64,000 nucleotides of DNA from Streptomyces sp. 135 (lineage in GTDB: Bacteria > Actinomycetota > Actinomycetes > Streptomycetales > Streptomycetaceae): assembly GCF_020026305.1 (NCBI RefSeq), contig NZ_CP075691.1, positions 8,239,415 to 8,303,414 of the forward strand. Reading direction: 5' to 3'. Within the stretch, counting starts at the first letter, position 1. Each line of letters begins with the position of its first letter. The notes under the pieces are model-generated. The model ran no database searches. It was not told the DNA's origin and saw nothing but the letters and a program-made list of their open reading frames with translations. Both the position numbers and the translations under genes were made by a program. Below are positions 45,199 through 54,453 of the stretch, one piece after another.

Positions 45199-46905
45199 AT
45201 GACCCAGCATCTCGCTGCCCCCACAGCCCCCGCCCGCGGCACCCACCCGGACTGGTGGCGCGACGCGGTGATCTACCAGGTCTATCCGCGCAGCTTCGCC
45301 GACGGCAACGGCGACGGCATGGGCGACCTGGCGGGCATCCGCGCCCGGCTGCCCTACCTCAGGGACCTCGGCGTCGACGCCGTCTGGCTCAGCCCCTTCT
45401 ACTCCTCGCCGCAGGCCGACGCCGGATACGACGTCGCCGACTACCGCGCGATCGACCCGATGTTCGGTGACCTGCACGACGCCGACGCCCTGCTGCGCGA
45501 CGCCCACGCGCTCGGCCTGCGCGTCATCGTGGACCTGGTGCCCAACCACTCCTCCGACCGGCACGACTGGTTCCGGCGCGCCCTGCGCGAGGGCCCGGGC
45601 TCACCGCTGCGCGAGCGCTACCACTTCCGCCCCGGCAAGGGCGCGGACGGTGAACTCCCGCCCAACGACTGGGAGTCCATATTCGGCGGCCCCGCCTGGA
45701 CCCGGGTCGAGGACGGCGAGTGGTACCTCCACCTCTTCGCCCCCGAACAGCCGGACTTCAACTGGGAGCACCCGGCCGTCCGCGACGAGTTCCGCTCGAT
45801 CCTGCGGTTCTGGCTCGACATGGGCGTGGACGGCTTCCGCGTCGACGTCGCCCACGGTCTGGTCAAGGCCGAGGGCCTGCCCGACATCGGCACGCACGAC
45901 CAGCTCAAGCTGCTCGGCAACGACACCATGCCGTTCTTCGACCAGGACGGCGTGCACGACATCTACCGGAGCTGGCGCGGCGTACTCGCCGAGTACGCGG
46001 CGAACGACCTCGGGCCTGCGGGCTCCTCCTCCCCGAAGGACCGGGGCCAGGGGACGGGCGGGCGCATCCTCGTCGCGGAGGCCTGGACGCCCACCGTCGA
46101 GCGCGCCGCCGCCTACGTGCGCCCCGACGAGATGCACCAGGCGTTCAACTTCCACTACCTGGGCACGTACTGGGACGCCGCCGAGCTGCGGGCGGTCATC
46201 GACGCCTCACTGGCCGCCATGCGGCCCGTCGGCGCCCCCGCCACCTGGGTGCTCTCCAACCACGACGTCACCCGCCACACCACGCGCTTCGCCAACCCGC
46301 CGGGGCTCGGCACCCAGCTGCGTACCGCCGGCGACCGCGAACTCGGCCTGCGCCGCGCCCGCGCCGCGACACTCCTGATGCTCGCGCTGCCCGGGTCCGC
46401 CTACATCTACCAGGGCGAGGAGCTCGGCCTGCCCGACGTCACCGACCTGCCCGACGAGGTGCGCCAGGACCCCTCCTTCATCCGGGCCAGCGGCCAGGAC
46501 GGCTTCCGCGACGGCTGCCGGGTGCCCATCCCCTGGACCGTCGACGGGCCGAGCCACGGCTTCGGCGCCGGTGGCAGCTGGCTGCCGCAGCCCGCGGGCT
46601 GGGGCGAGCTGAGCGTGCAGGCCCAGACCGGCGACCCCGACTCGACCCTGGAGCTGTACCGGCGCGCGCTGCGCGTACGGCGGACACAGCCGGGCCTCGG
46701 CGCGGGCGACTCGCTGGAGTGGCTCGACGCTCCCGAGGGGGTCCTCGCCTTCCGCCGTGACGGTTTCGTGTGCACCGCGAACACCACGGGTTCCGCGGTG
46801 CGGATCCCGGCTCCCGGGCGGGTCCTGCTCGCCAACGCCGCCGTGGAGGCCGTGGACGGCAAGGCCGAGCTGCCCGCCGACACCACCGTCTGGTGGGCGG
46901 TGTGA
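45199..46905 (+). CDS. aglA: Alpha-glucosidase (GH13), intracellular
   Basis: A 568-residue GH13 glycoside hydrolase without signal peptide. The N-terminal DAVIYQVYPRSFADGNGDGMGDLAGI and VDLVPNHSSD are followed by the nucleophile region [12 protein letters not shown], the acid/base ILVAEAW and SNHDVTRH. It should release glucose from maltose and short maltodextrins brought in by MalEFG. ATG at 45199 follows GGGAAG at short spacing and gives the standard start. The stop overlaps the next gene's GTG by 4 bp. Synteny with malEFG matches aglA of S. coelicolor. Odd: a small Gly/Ser/Gln-rich loop (GPAGSSSPKDRGQGTGG) just before the acid/base strand. Confidence 0.94.
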   Translation: MTQHLAAPTAPARGTHPDWWRDAVIYQVYPRSFADGNGDGMGDLAGIRARLPYLRDLGVDAVWLSPFYSSPQADAGYDVADYRAIDPMFGDLHDADALLRDAHALGLRVIVDLVPNHSSDRHDWFRRALREGPGSPLRERYHFRPGKGADGELPPNDWESIFGGPAWTRVEDGEWYLHLFAPEQPDFNWEHPAVRDEFRSILRFWLDMGVDGFRVDVAHGLVKAEGLPDIGTHDQLKLLGNDTMPFFDQDGVHDIYRSWRGVLAEYAANDLGPAGSSSPKDRGQGTGGRILVAEAWTPTVERAAAYVRPDEMHQAFNFHYLGTYWDAAELRAVIDASLAAMRPVGAPATWVLSNHDVTRHTTRFANPPGLGTQLRTAGDRELGLRRARAATLLMLALPGSAYIYQGEELGLPDVTDLPDEVRQDPSFIRASGQDGFRDGCRVPIPWTVDGPSHGFGAGGSWLPQPAGWGELSVQAQTGDPDSTLELYRRALRVRRTQPGLGAGDSLEWLDAPEGVLAFRRDGFVCTANTTGSAVRIPAPGRVLLANAAVEAVDGKAELPADTTVWWAV

Positions 46906-47960
46906 CCAACTCCCCGCCGCGCGCCCCGGACTGGGCCGACCGCGGTGCTCCGCGCCTCGCGGACATCGCCGTCCAGGCCGGGGTGAGCGAGGCCACCGCG
47001 AGCCGGGTGCTCAACGGCAAGCCGGGGGTGGCGACGGGCACGCGGCAGCGGGTGCTCGCGGCCCTGGACATCGTGGGCTACGAGCGCCCGCTGCGGCTGA
47101 AGCGGCACAGCGCGGGCCTGGTCGGGCTCATCGTCCCCGAGCTCAGCAACCCGATATTCCCCGCCTTCGCGCAGGTCGTCGAGCAGGTGCTCGCCGGGCA
47201 CGGCTACACCCCCATGCTGTGCACCCAGATGCCGGGCGGCGCGACCGAGGACGAGCTGGTCGAGCAGCTGGAGGAGCGCCGGGTCAGCGGCATCGTCTTC
47301 CTCTCCGGGCTGCACGCTGACACCACGGCGGATCCCACCCGCTACCTCGAACTGGTCGGCCGGGGCACGCCGTTCGTGCTGATCAACGGCTACAACGAGA
47401 ACATCCCGGTGTCCTTCGTCTCTCCCGACGACCGCGCGGCGGCCCGGATGGCGGTGCGCCACCTGGTCGACCTGGGGCACGACCGGATCGGTCTGGCCAT
47501 CGGACCGACCCGGTACGTCCCCTCCCGGCGCAAGGCGGAGGGGTTCACCGCGGCGCTGCACGAGTTCCTCGACCCGGCACAGGGGGAGGCCGAGCGGCTC
47601 GTGCAGCGCACCCTGTTCACGGTCGAGGGCGGCCACGCGGCGGCCAGCGCACTGCTGGACGAGGGGTGCACGGCGATGGTCTGCGGCAGCGACATGATGG
47701 CGCTGGGCGCCGTCCGCGCGGTGCGTGAGCGGGGGCTCTCGGTACCGGGGGACGTCTCCGTCGTCGGCTTCGACGACTCGCCGCTGATCGCGTTCACGGA
47801 CCCGCCGCTGACCACGGTGCGTCAGCCGGTGCAGGCGATGGCGACCGCCGCGGTGGGTGCCCTTCTGGAGGAGATCCAGGGCAATCCCGTACAGCACACG
47901 GAGTTCGTCTTCCAGCCGGAGCTGGTCGTCCGGGGCTCCACGGCGCAGGCGCCGCGCTGA
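46902..47960 (+). CDS. LacI-family regulator, second MalR-like paralogue
   Basis: A 352-residue LacI/GalR regulator starting at GTG, overlapping aglA (GTGA). The HTH is RLADIAVQAGVSEATASRVLNGKPGVA at residues 18-44, after a 17-residue lead. The effector domain parallels MalR segment by segment (NPIFPAFAQVVEQVL, GLHADTTADPTRYLEL, GSDMMALGAVRA, FDDSPLIAFTDPPLTTVRQPVQAM). The recognition helix is nearly the same as MalR, so it probably sees related CTTGC-type sites. Candidate targets are the operators before the amylase gene that follows. It is the last gene of the malE-aglA transcript, which ends at a strong hairpin. Confidence 0.93.
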   Translation: MTNSPPRAPDWADRGAPRLADIAVQAGVSEATASRVLNGKPGVATGTRQRVLAALDIVGYERPLRLKRHSAGLVGLIVPELSNPIFPAFAQVVEQVLAGHGYTPMLCTQMPGGATEDELVEQLEERRVSGIVFLSGLHADTTADPTRYLELVGRGTPFVLINGYNENIPVSFVSPDDRAAARMAVRHLVDLGHDRIGLAIGPTRYVPSRRKAEGFTAALHEFLDPAQGEAERLVQRTLFTVEGGHAAASALLDEGCTAMVCGSDMMALGAVRAVRERGLSVPGDVSVVGFDDSPLIAFTDPPLTTVRQPVQAMATAAVGALLEEIQGNPVQHTEFVFQPELVVRGSTAQAPR

Positions 47961-48006
47961 GGGCCCGCGCTCCGGGGCCTGCCGGCTCCAGGGCCCCGGT
48001 CCGAAC

Positions 48007-48046
48007 CGCCGGGCGCGTGGGGCCCGTTGCTCTGGGCCCCCGGCGG
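48007..48046 (+). terminator. Nested GC hairpin after the malE-aglA-lacI operon
   Basis: An inner stem GGGGCCC/GGGCCCC (loop GTTGCTCT) is nested in an outer CCGCCG/CGGCGG pair. It lies about 45 bp after the regulator stop. There is no T run, but Streptomyces terminators often lack one. Probable operon terminator. Confidence 0.6.
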
Positions 48047-48088
48047 CCCGGACCGGAGATGTGGTTGAACGTAACATCGTCGCAATCT

Positions 48089-48106
48089 CTTGCGAAAGAC
48101 CTTGCG
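48089..48106. promoter_or_regulatory. CTTGCG direct repeats upstream of the amylase promoter
   Basis: CTTGCG-AAAGAC-CTTGCG: two identical half-sites with a 12-bp period, about 50-70 bp upstream of the promoter at 48158. Direct repeats of CTTGCR type are known from Streptomyces amylase promoters as MalR/Reg1-class sites. Which of the two local LacI proteins binds is not deducible. Confidence 0.6.
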
Positions 48107-48157
48107 GGGCATGAAATCGAGGGAACCGCAGTGTGACGTCCAGTTGTGCCCGAAGGG

Positions 48158-48186
48158 TTGACCGCGGTTCCAGGGGGTCGTACGGT
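48158..48186 (+). promoter_or_regulatory. Promoter of the amylase gene
   Basis: TTGACC at 48158-48163 and TACGGT at 48181-48186 with exactly 17 bp between them fit the principal vegetative (HrdB-type) Streptomyces promoter. Transcription would start near 48193, giving a leader of about 100 bases. Confidence 0.7.
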
Positions 48187-48202
48187 CTCGACCGATATCG
48201 GC

Positions 48203-48231
48203 GTTGAAATGTTGCTGCAACATCCTTCAAC
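48203..48231. promoter_or_regulatory. Long palindromic operator just downstream of the amylase start point
   Basis: A core ATGTTGC-T-GCAACAT is a perfect palindrome, flanked by GTTGAA and TTCAAC arms (2-bp offset on the right). It sits about 10 bp after the inferred start point, the position where a LacI-type repressor blocks transcription. The half-site TTGCTGCAA differs from the CTTGCAG sites near malE. Confidence 0.7.
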
Positions 48232-48292
48232 GGCCTTACGGGCACGGCGCGTTGCCGGACAAGGCCATCCCTCACCCCCGCAGGAGGCCCTC

Positions 48293-49693
48293 ATGGCACG
48301 TCGTAAGACCGGAGTCCGCAGACCGCTGGCCGCCGCCCTCGCCCTCGCCGCCGGAGCCGCCGGCAGTCTCGTCGCGGGAGCCCCGCAGGCGCAGGCCGCA
48401 CCGCCCGGCGGCAAGGACGTGACCGCCGTACTCTTCGAGTGGCAGTTCGCCTCGGTGGCCAAGGCGTGCACGGAGCAGCTCGGCCCCGCAGGGTACGGTG
48501 CCGTCCAGGTGTCGCCGCCCCAGGAGCGCATTCAGGGCGAGGCGTGGTGGGCCGCGTACCAGCCCGTCAGCTACCGGATCGGCACCCGGCTCGGTGACCG
48601 GGCCGCCTTCCGCAGGATGGTGGAGGCCTGCCATTCCGCTGGCGTCAAGGTCATCGCCGACGCGGTGATCAACCACATGACGAACGCCTCCGGCACCGGC
48701 TCCGCGGGATCCCGCTTCACCAAGTACGACTACCCGGGCACGTACTCGGCGGCCGACATGAACAACTGCCAGGCCCCGATCAGCAACTACCAGGACCGCT
48801 GGAACGTCCAGAACTGCGAACTGGGCGGTCTCGCCGACCTCGACACCGGCGAGGAGTACGTCCGCGGCAGGATCGCGGCCTACCTCAACGACCTCCTCTC
48901 CCTCGGCGTCGACGGTTTCCGCGTCGACGCGGCCAAGCACATGCCCGTCGAGGACCTCAAGAACATCAAGTCGCGGCTGACCGAGCCGGACGTCCACTGG
49001 AAGCAGGAGACGCTGTACGGCGCCGGCGAGGCGGTCTCGCCGAGTGAGTACACCGGCGTCGGCGACGCGCAGGAATTCCGGTACGCCTGGGACCTCAAGC
49101 GCGTCTTCAACGACGAGAAGCTCGCCTACCTCAAGAACTACGGCGAGGGCTGGGGCTACCTGCCCGGCTCGAAGGCGTCCGTCTTCGTCACCAACCACGA
49201 CACCGAGCGGCACGGCCAGACTCTCAGCTACAAGAACGGCGCCAACTACACCCTCGCGCACGTCTTCATGCTCGCCCTGCCCTACGGCTCGCCCGACGTG
49301 CACTCCGGCTACGAGTTCAGCGACGCCGACGCCGGCTCACCCGACGGCGGCCACGTGAAGGCCTGCTACAGCGACGGCTGGAAGTGCCAGCACGCCTGGC
49401 CCGAGATCAGGAGCATGGTCAAGTTCCGCAACACCGCGCGGGGGACGGGGATGACCGACTGGTGGGACAACGGCAACGACGCCATCGCGTTCGGCCGGGG
49501 CCACAAGGCGTACGTGGCGATCAACCACGAGGACCACACCGTCAACCGCACCTTCCGGACCTCCCTCGCCGCTGGCAGCTACTGCGACGTCCAGAGCGGC
49601 AGGACCGTCAAGGTCAACGGCTCGGGGCAGTTCACGGCCGCCGTGGCGTCGAACACCGCGCTGGCTCTGCACGTTGGAGCCAGGAAGTGCTGA
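48293..49693 (+). CDS. Secreted alpha-amylase (GH13)
   Basis: A 466-residue extracellular endo-amylase. The signal peptide [35 protein letters not shown] is likely cut after AQA. The catalytic barrel shows [10 protein letters not shown] (conserved Asn/His), the nucleophile [13 protein letters not shown], the acid/base TLYGAGEAV and [13 protein letters not shown] at 48293 follows AGGAGG. The length covers the barrel and C-terminal beta domain only. I see no starch-binding CBM20, which many secreted Streptomyces amylases carry. Operators upstream point to maltodextrin control. It supplies maltodextrins to the MalEFG importer. Confidence 0.95.
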   Translation: MARRKTGVRRPLAAALALAAGAAGSLVAGAPQAQAAPPGGKDVTAVLFEWQFASVAKACTEQLGPAGYGAVQVSPPQERIQGEAWWAAYQPVSYRIGTRLGDRAAFRRMVEACHSAGVKVIADAVINHMTNASGTGSAGSRFTKYDYPGTYSAADMNNCQAPISNYQDRWNVQNCELGGLADLDTGEEYVRGRIAAYLNDLLSLGVDGFRVDAAKHMPVEDLKNIKSRLTEPDVHWKQETLYGAGEAVSPSEYTGVGDAQEFRYAWDLKRVFNDEKLAYLKNYGEGWGYLPGSKASVFVTNHDTERHGQTLSYKNGANYTLAHVFMLALPYGSPDVHSGYEFSDADAGSPDGGHVKACYSDGWKCQHAWPEIRSMVKFRNTARGTGMTDWWDNGNDAIAFGRGHKAYVAINHEDHTVNRTFRTSLAAGSYCDVQSGRTVKVNGSGQFTAAVASNTALALHVGARKC

Positions 49694-49707
49694 CCGCCCC
49701 ACGGCAC

Positions 49708-49746
49708 GGGCCGCCCGGCTTCCGCTTCCCCGCTGCCGGGCGGCCC
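49708..49746 (+). terminator. Strong 12-bp hairpin between amylase and pullulanase genes
   Basis: GGGCCGCCCGGC pairs perfectly with GCCGGGCGGCCC across a 15-base loop, starting 15 bp after the amylase stop. It could terminate the amylase transcript or stabilise its 3' end while allowing read-through, because no clear promoter is visible in the remaining 45 bp before the pullulanase gene. Confidence 0.65.
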
Positions 49747-49791
49747 ACCCCGCCCCGCACCCCCTCCCGCCCTCGACAAGGAGAAGCCCTC

Positions 49792-52497
49792 TTGACCGGC
49801 TCCCGCCGCCGCACCCTGGTCACCACCGCCCTCGCCCTGCTCGCCGCCGTCGCGCCACTGACCTCCTCCGCCGCCGCGCCCAGTACGCCGGCCGCCGCTG
49901 AAGCGGCCGACGAGCTCGACCTGACCAAGGCCAGAGCCCAGTGGATCGACCGGGACACCGTCGCCTGGGACCTCCCGGACGCCGCCGCCACGACCCACGA
50001 AGTGGTGTACGCGCCCGACGGACGGCTCACCGCGCGGGACGGGAAGCTCTCCGGCGAGGGACGCCACATACGCCTGAGCCGGGCCGAGGGCGGCCTCACC
50101 GACGCCCAACGCGAGAAGTACCCGCACTTGAAGGAGTACGCGGCCTTCACCGTCGACCCGCGCGACCGCGATCAGGTACGCCGCGCCCTCACCGGCCAGG
50201 TCATCGCGGTCCGCAAGGACGCCGACGGCAAGCCGCTCACCGCCACCGGCGTCCAGACGCAGGGTGTCCTCGACGACCTCTACAGCGCGGCCGCGACCAA
50301 GGCCGACCTCGGCCCGCGGTTCCACCACGGCCGCACCTCGCTGGCCGTCTGGGCGCCCACCGCCCAGTCCGTCACACTCGAACTGGGCGGCGAAACCGTG
50401 CCCATGCGGCGCGACGACGCCAGCGGCGTGTGGTCCGTCAGCGGCCCCAAGGCCTGGGCGGGCACGTCGTACCGGTACGCGGTGAAGGTATGGGCGCCCA
50501 GCGTCCAGAAAGTCGTCACCAACAAGGTGACCGACCCCTACTCCACCGCCCTCACCGCCGACTCCGCCCGCAGCCTCGCCGTCGACCTCGGCGACCCGAA
50601 GCTCGCCCCTACGGGCTGGGAGCGGCTGAGGAAGCCGAAGGCGACGCCGCTGCGGGACGCGCAGATCCAGGAGCTGCACATCCGCGACTTCTCCGTGGCG
50701 GACCGCACCTCCCGCCACCCCGGCGAGTACCGCGCGTTCACGGACACCGCGTCCGACGGCATGAAGCACCTGCGGAAGCTCGCCAGGGCCGGTACGTCGT
50801 ACGTACACCTGCTGCCCGCCTTCGACTTCGGCACCGTCCCCGAGCGCGCCGAAGCCCGGAGCAGGCCCGACTGCGACCTGAAGGCGTTCGCCCCGGACTC
50901 CGACGAGCAGCAGGCGTGCGTCGCCGAGACCGCCGCCAAGGACGGTTACAACTGGGGCTACGACCCGGTGCACTACACCGTGCCGGAGGGCAGCTACGCG
51001 AGCGACCCGGACGGGACCCGGCGCACGGTCGAGTTCCGGCAGATGGTCCAGGGCCTGAACGGAGCGGGCCTGCGCACCGTGATGGACGTCGTCTACAACC
51101 ACACCGTCGCGAGCGGACAGGCCGACAAGTCCGTCCTCGACAAGATCGTGCCCGGCTACTACCAGCGGCTGCTCGCCGACGGCACGGTCGCCACCTCGAC
51201 GTGCTGCGCCAACACCGCGCCCGAGAACGCCATGATGGGCAAGCTCGTGGTCGACTCCCTGGTCACCTGGGCCAAGGAGTACAAGATCGACGGCTTCCGC
51301 TTCGACCTGATGGGCCACCACCCCAAGGCCAACATCCTCGCCGTCAGGAAGGCCCTCGACGCGCTGACGCCCGGCAAGGACGGCGTCGACGGAAAGAAGA
51401 TCATCCTCTACGGAGAGGGCTGGAACTTCGGCGAGGTCGCCGACGACGCCCGCTTCGTCCAGGCCACCCAGAAGAACATGGCCGGCACCGGCGTCGCCAC
51501 CTTCTCCGACCGGGCCCGCGACGCGGTCCGCGGCGGCGGCCCCTTCGACGGCGACCCCGGCGTCCAGGGCTTCGCCAGCGGCCTCTACACCGACCCCAAC
51601 TCCTCCAAGGCCAACGGCACCTCCGCCGAGCAGAAGGCCCGGCTCCTGCACTACCAGGACCTGCTGAAGGTGGGCCTGACCGGCAACCTCGCCTCGTACA
51701 CCTTCACCGACTCCGCCGGCCGCCGGGTCAAGGGCTCGCAGGTCGACTACAACGGCGCCCCCGCCGGATACGCTGCGGCGCCCGGCGACGCCCTCTCCTA
51801 CGCCGACGCCCACGACAACGAATCGCTGTACGACGCCCTCGCCTTCAAGCTCCCCGCGGACACGAAACCGGCCGACCGGGCTCGCATGCAGGTGCTCGCG
51901 ATGGCGACCGCGACCCTGGCCCAGGGCCCGTCGCTCTCCCAAACCGGCAGCGACCTGCTGCGCTCGAAGTCCCTGGACCGGAACTCCTACGACAGCGGTG
52001 ACTGGTTCAACGCCATCCACTGGAGCTGCCGGGACGGCAACGGCTTCGGCCGCGGGCTGCCGCCGGCCGCCGACAACAAGGACAAGTGGACCTTCGCCAA
52101 GCCCCTGCTGGCCTCCTCCGCCCTGACCCCCGGCTGCCGGGAGATCGACGGAGCGTCCGCCGCGTACCGAGACCTGGTCCGGCTGCGCGCGACCGAGCCC
52201 GCCTTCTCCCTCAAGACGGCCGCCGAGGTCCAGTCCCGGCTCTCCTTCCCGCTCTCGGGCACCGCGGCGGAGACACCCGGCGTCGTCACGATGCGCCTCG
52301 GCGACCTCGTGGTCGTCTTCAACGCGACCCCGGACACCCGGACCCAGCGGGTGTCGGCCCTCGCGGACACCGCGTACCGGCTGCATCCCGTACAGGCCAA
52401 GGGCGCGGACACCACCGTCAGGCAGGCTTCGTACGAGCGGAAGTCCGGCACCTTCAGCGTCCCCCCGCGTACGGTCGCCGTCTTCGAGCGGCGCTGA
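49792..52497 (+). CDS. Secreted pullulanase / debranching enzyme (GH13)
   Basis: A 901-residue exported debranching enzyme. The TTG at 49792 is taken as start because AAGGAGAAG lies just before it and the next residues ([28 protein letters not shown]) form a signal peptide. An N-terminal pullulanase-associated domain is followed by a CBM48-like region ([22 protein letters not shown], near residue 180). The barrel carries the pullulanase mark [13 protein letters not shown], nucleophile [11 protein letters not shown], acid/base [10 protein letters not shown] and ADAHDNESL. It should cut alpha-1,6 branches so that amylase and MalEFG can use the glucan. It is about half the length I recall for the S. 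coelicolor bifunctional pullulanase/amylase; there the amylase is fused, here it is a separate gene upstream. Confidence 0.93.
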   Translation: MTGSRRRTLVTTALALLAAVAPLTSSAAAPSTPAAAEAADELDLTKARAQWIDRDTVAWDLPDAAATTHEVVYAPDGRLTARDGKLSGEGRHIRLSRAEGGLTDAQREKYPHLKEYAAFTVDPRDRDQVRRALTGQVIAVRKDADGKPLTATGVQTQGVLDDLYSAAATKADLGPRFHHGRTSLAVWAPTAQSVTLELGGETVPMRRDDASGVWSVSGPKAWAGTSYRYAVKVWAPSVQKVVTNKVTDPYSTALTADSARSLAVDLGDPKLAPTGWERLRKPKATPLRDAQIQELHIRDFSVADRTSRHPGEYRAFTDTASDGMKHLRKLARAGTSYVHLLPAFDFGTVPERAEARSRPDCDLKAFAPDSDEQQACVAETAAKDGYNWGYDPVHYTVPEGSYASDPDGTRRTVEFRQMVQGLNGAGLRTVMDVVYNHTVASGQADKSVLDKIVPGYYQRLLADGTVATSTCCANTAPENAMMGKLVVDSLVTWAKEYKIDGFRFDLMGHHPKANILAVRKALDALTPGKDGVDGKKIILYGEGWNFGEVADDARFVQATQKNMAGTGVATFSDRARDAVRGGGPFDGDPGVQGFASGLYTDPNSSKANGTSAEQKARLLHYQDLLKVGLTGNLASYTFTDSAGRRVKGSQVDYNGAPAGYAAAPGDALSYADAHDNESLYDALAFKLPADTKPADRARMQVLAMATATLAQGPSLSQTGSDLLRSKSLDRNSYDSGDWFNAIHWSCRDGNGFGRGLPPAADNKDKWTFAKPLLASSALTPGCREIDGASAAYRDLVRLRATEPAFSLKTAAEVQSRLSFPLSGTAAETPGVVTMRLGDLVVVFNATPDTRTQRVSALADTAYRLHPVQAKGADTTVRQASYERKSGTFSVPPRTVAVFERR

Positions 52498-52512
52498 GAC
52501 CGCCGGGCACCG

Positions 52513-54453
52513 TCAGTGGCTGCGGCTGCACAGGCGGTGCAGCCGCAGGGCGAGTTGCAGTTCGAGGGCCCTGGTGGGGCTGTTCCAGTCGGGGCCCAGA
52601 AGCTGTGCCACCCGGTCCAGCCGCTGCACCACGGTGTTGACGTGCACGTGGAGGGCGTCCTTGGCCTTGGACAGGCTCGCGCCGTAGGTGTAGTAGGCGT
52701 CGAGGGTATGGGCCAGCTCGGTGCCACGCTGCCGGTCGTAGGCGAGCACGGGGCCGAGGAAACGCTCCACGAAGCCGTTGAGGTCCGACCGGTCGCCGAG
52801 CAGGACGCCGAGGAAGCCCAGTCCGGCGATGTCGGCGCCGTCCCCGGTGCGGCCGAGGGCGTGCAGGGCGTCGAGACAGCGTCGGGCTTCGGCGTACGTG
52901 CCCGGGAGCTGCCCCGGCCCGGTGGACGGCCCGGCGGATCCCACGGTGACCGGTGCCCCGGCCGCCTGCCCGAGGTCCCTGGCCAGCTCCGCGGCGAGCG
53001 CGCCGGGCTCCGACGACGGTACGAGGAGGACGACGTGACCGTCACGGACTCCCGCGAGCCCGCCCAGCGAGCGGGCCCGGCGTACGGCTTCCGCGAACAG
53101 CTGGGCACGCGGCTCGGTGTCGGCGTCCAGGGCGAGCACGGCGTAGGGCCGGGAGAGATTGAGGCCGAGCTTGCGGGCGCGGATGGTGAGGCTCCCGGTG
53201 TCGTGGCGGCCGTCGTGCCGGTCGAAGGTGAGCAGATCGTCGAGGAGCTCCCCGCGGACGCGGTCCTCCGCCTCGGCGACGGTACGGCGCAGCAGCAACA
53301 GCAGAGCGGCGACCAGGGCGGCGCGTTCGAACAGGCGCCGGTCGGCGTCGGCCAGGTCCGCGCGTCCGGTCAGGACGAGGCTGCCGAGGAGTTCGGAGCC
53401 GGCCAGTACGGCGCACACCCAGGTGCCGTCCACCGGGACGGCGTGGCCACCGGCGCGGGAGGCGGCGACACCCTGGGAGGACGGGGCGAGGGGTCCGGTG
53501 CCTGCCCGGGCCATTTCGGTGCCGTCCGAGTCGTGGAGGGCGAGGCCGCCGCCGAGCAGGGCGGCGATCTCGCGCACCAGGTCGTCGACGCTCCCGCCGC
53601 GCAGCACCAGGTCGGTGAGCCGGTCGTGGGCGTCGGCGGCACGCCGGAGGGCCGTGCTGTGGGCACGGGCGGTCTCGTTGGCCGTGTTGAGCTCCACGAG
53701 GGCGGAACGGGTCTCCTCCAGCAGACGGGCGCTGTCGATGGCGACCGCCGCGTGGTCGGCGAGCGAGGTGAGCAGCGCGATGGCGTCCGGGGGGAAGTCC
53801 CGCGTGGTGCGGTCCGCGGCGAAGAGCACGCCGATGACGCGTTTCCCGACACGGAGAGGGACCCCGAGGATGCCGCGCAGTCCCTCCTCCCAGACCGCTT
53901 CGTCGATGGGGCGCGTGTGGGTGAAGCGGGAGTCCGTGCGGTAGTCGGCGCTGGCGTACGGGCGGGCGGTCTGGGCGACAAGGCCGCCGAGGCCCTCGCC
54001 CATGCCGAGCCGCAGTTGCTGGAAGCGGGCGGAGACGGAGCCGTCGGTGACCCGCATGAAGGTGTCCTTGGCGACGGGGTCGTTGAGGGACAGATAGGCG
54101 ATGTCGGTGCCGAGCAGTGTCCTGGCCCGGTGGACGATGGCGCGCAGGACCGCGTCCAGATCACGCAGTGCGGCGAGGTCGCTCGCGGTGTCGAAGAGCG
54201 CGGCCAGCTCGGCCTCCCGTCTGCGGTGCTGGTCGAGGGTCCGCCGGATCTCCAGCGCGGCCCGGGTGGCTTCCTCCAGGAGGGACCGCTCCGCGGGCGA
54301 GAGGTACTCGGTGGACGCGTCGGCCGACGGGCGGGTGAACTGCTCGGCGGGTGCTCCGGAGGCCAGCATGGTCAGCAGCCGCCCGAGGGCCGCGATCGTG
54401 CCGTGTGCCGCTGCGCGGTGCGTCGGGTCGTTCACGGCGGCGTGTCGGCTCAC
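52513..54453 (-). CDS. PucR/CdaR-family regulator with GAF domain
   Basis: A 646-residue transcriptional regulator. After a helical lead, a GAF-type sensor spans residues about 100-260 (LGTDIAYLSLNDP, FTHTRPIDEAVWEEGLRGILGVPL, GVLFAADRTTRDFPPDAIALLTSLADHAAVAID). The C-terminal PucR helix-turn-helix reads LAHTLDAYYTYGASLSKAKDALHVHVNTVVQRLDRV. Start GTG at 54453 overlaps the symporter stop (GTGA), so the two are co-translated. Such regulators usually control neighbouring catabolic genes, so this island is the likely target. The ligand is unknown. Confidence 0.92.
   Translation of the reverse strand: MSRHAAVNDPTHRAAAHGTIAALGRLLTMLASGAPAEQFTRPSADASTEYLSPAERSLLEEATRAALEIRRTLDQHRRREAELAALFDTASDLAALRDLDAVLRAIVHRARTLLGTDIAYLSLNDPVAKDTFMRVTDGSVSARFQQLRLGMGEGLGGLVAQTARPYASADYRTDSRFTHTRPIDEAVWEEGLRGILGVPLRVGKRVIGVLFAADRTTRDFPPDAIALLTSLADHAAVAIDSARLLEETRSALVELNTANETARAHSTALRRAADAHDRLTDLVLRGGSVDDLVREIAALLGGGLALHDSDGTEMARAGTGPLAPSSQGVAASRAGGHAVPVDGTWVCAVLAGSELLGSLVLTGRADLADADRRLFERAALVAALLLLLRRTVAEAEDRVRGELLDDLLTFDRHDGRHDTGSLTIRARKLGLNLSRPYAVLALDADTEPRAQLFAEAVRRARSLGGLAGVRDGHVVLLVPSSEPGALAAELARDLGQAAGAPVTVGSAGPSTGPGQLPGTYAEARRCLDALHALGRTGDGADIAGLGFLGVLLGDRSDLNGFVERFLGPVLAYDRQRGTELAHTLDAYYTYGASLSKAKDALHVHVNTVVQRLDRVAQLLGPDWNSPTRALELQLALRLHRLCSRSH
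52520..52548 (+). terminator. Terminator hairpin for pullulanase inside the pucR-type 3' coding end
   Basis: CTGCGGCTGCAC and GTGCAGCCGCAG form a perfect 12-bp stem with a 5-base loop, 23 bp after the pullulanase stop. The convergent genes are only 15 bp apart, so the hairpin is encoded within the last 12 or so codons of the opposing regulator gene. Confidence 0.65.

Larger units (their letters stand above)
47961..48292. promoter_or_regulatory. Intergenic region before the amylase gene (332 bp)
   Basis: Contains, in order, a hairpin after the lacI-type gene, CTTGCG direct repeats, a consensus-like promoter, a long palindrome and an AGGAGG ribosome site near 48281-48286. These are listed separately. 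No gene is seen. Confidence 0.75.
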
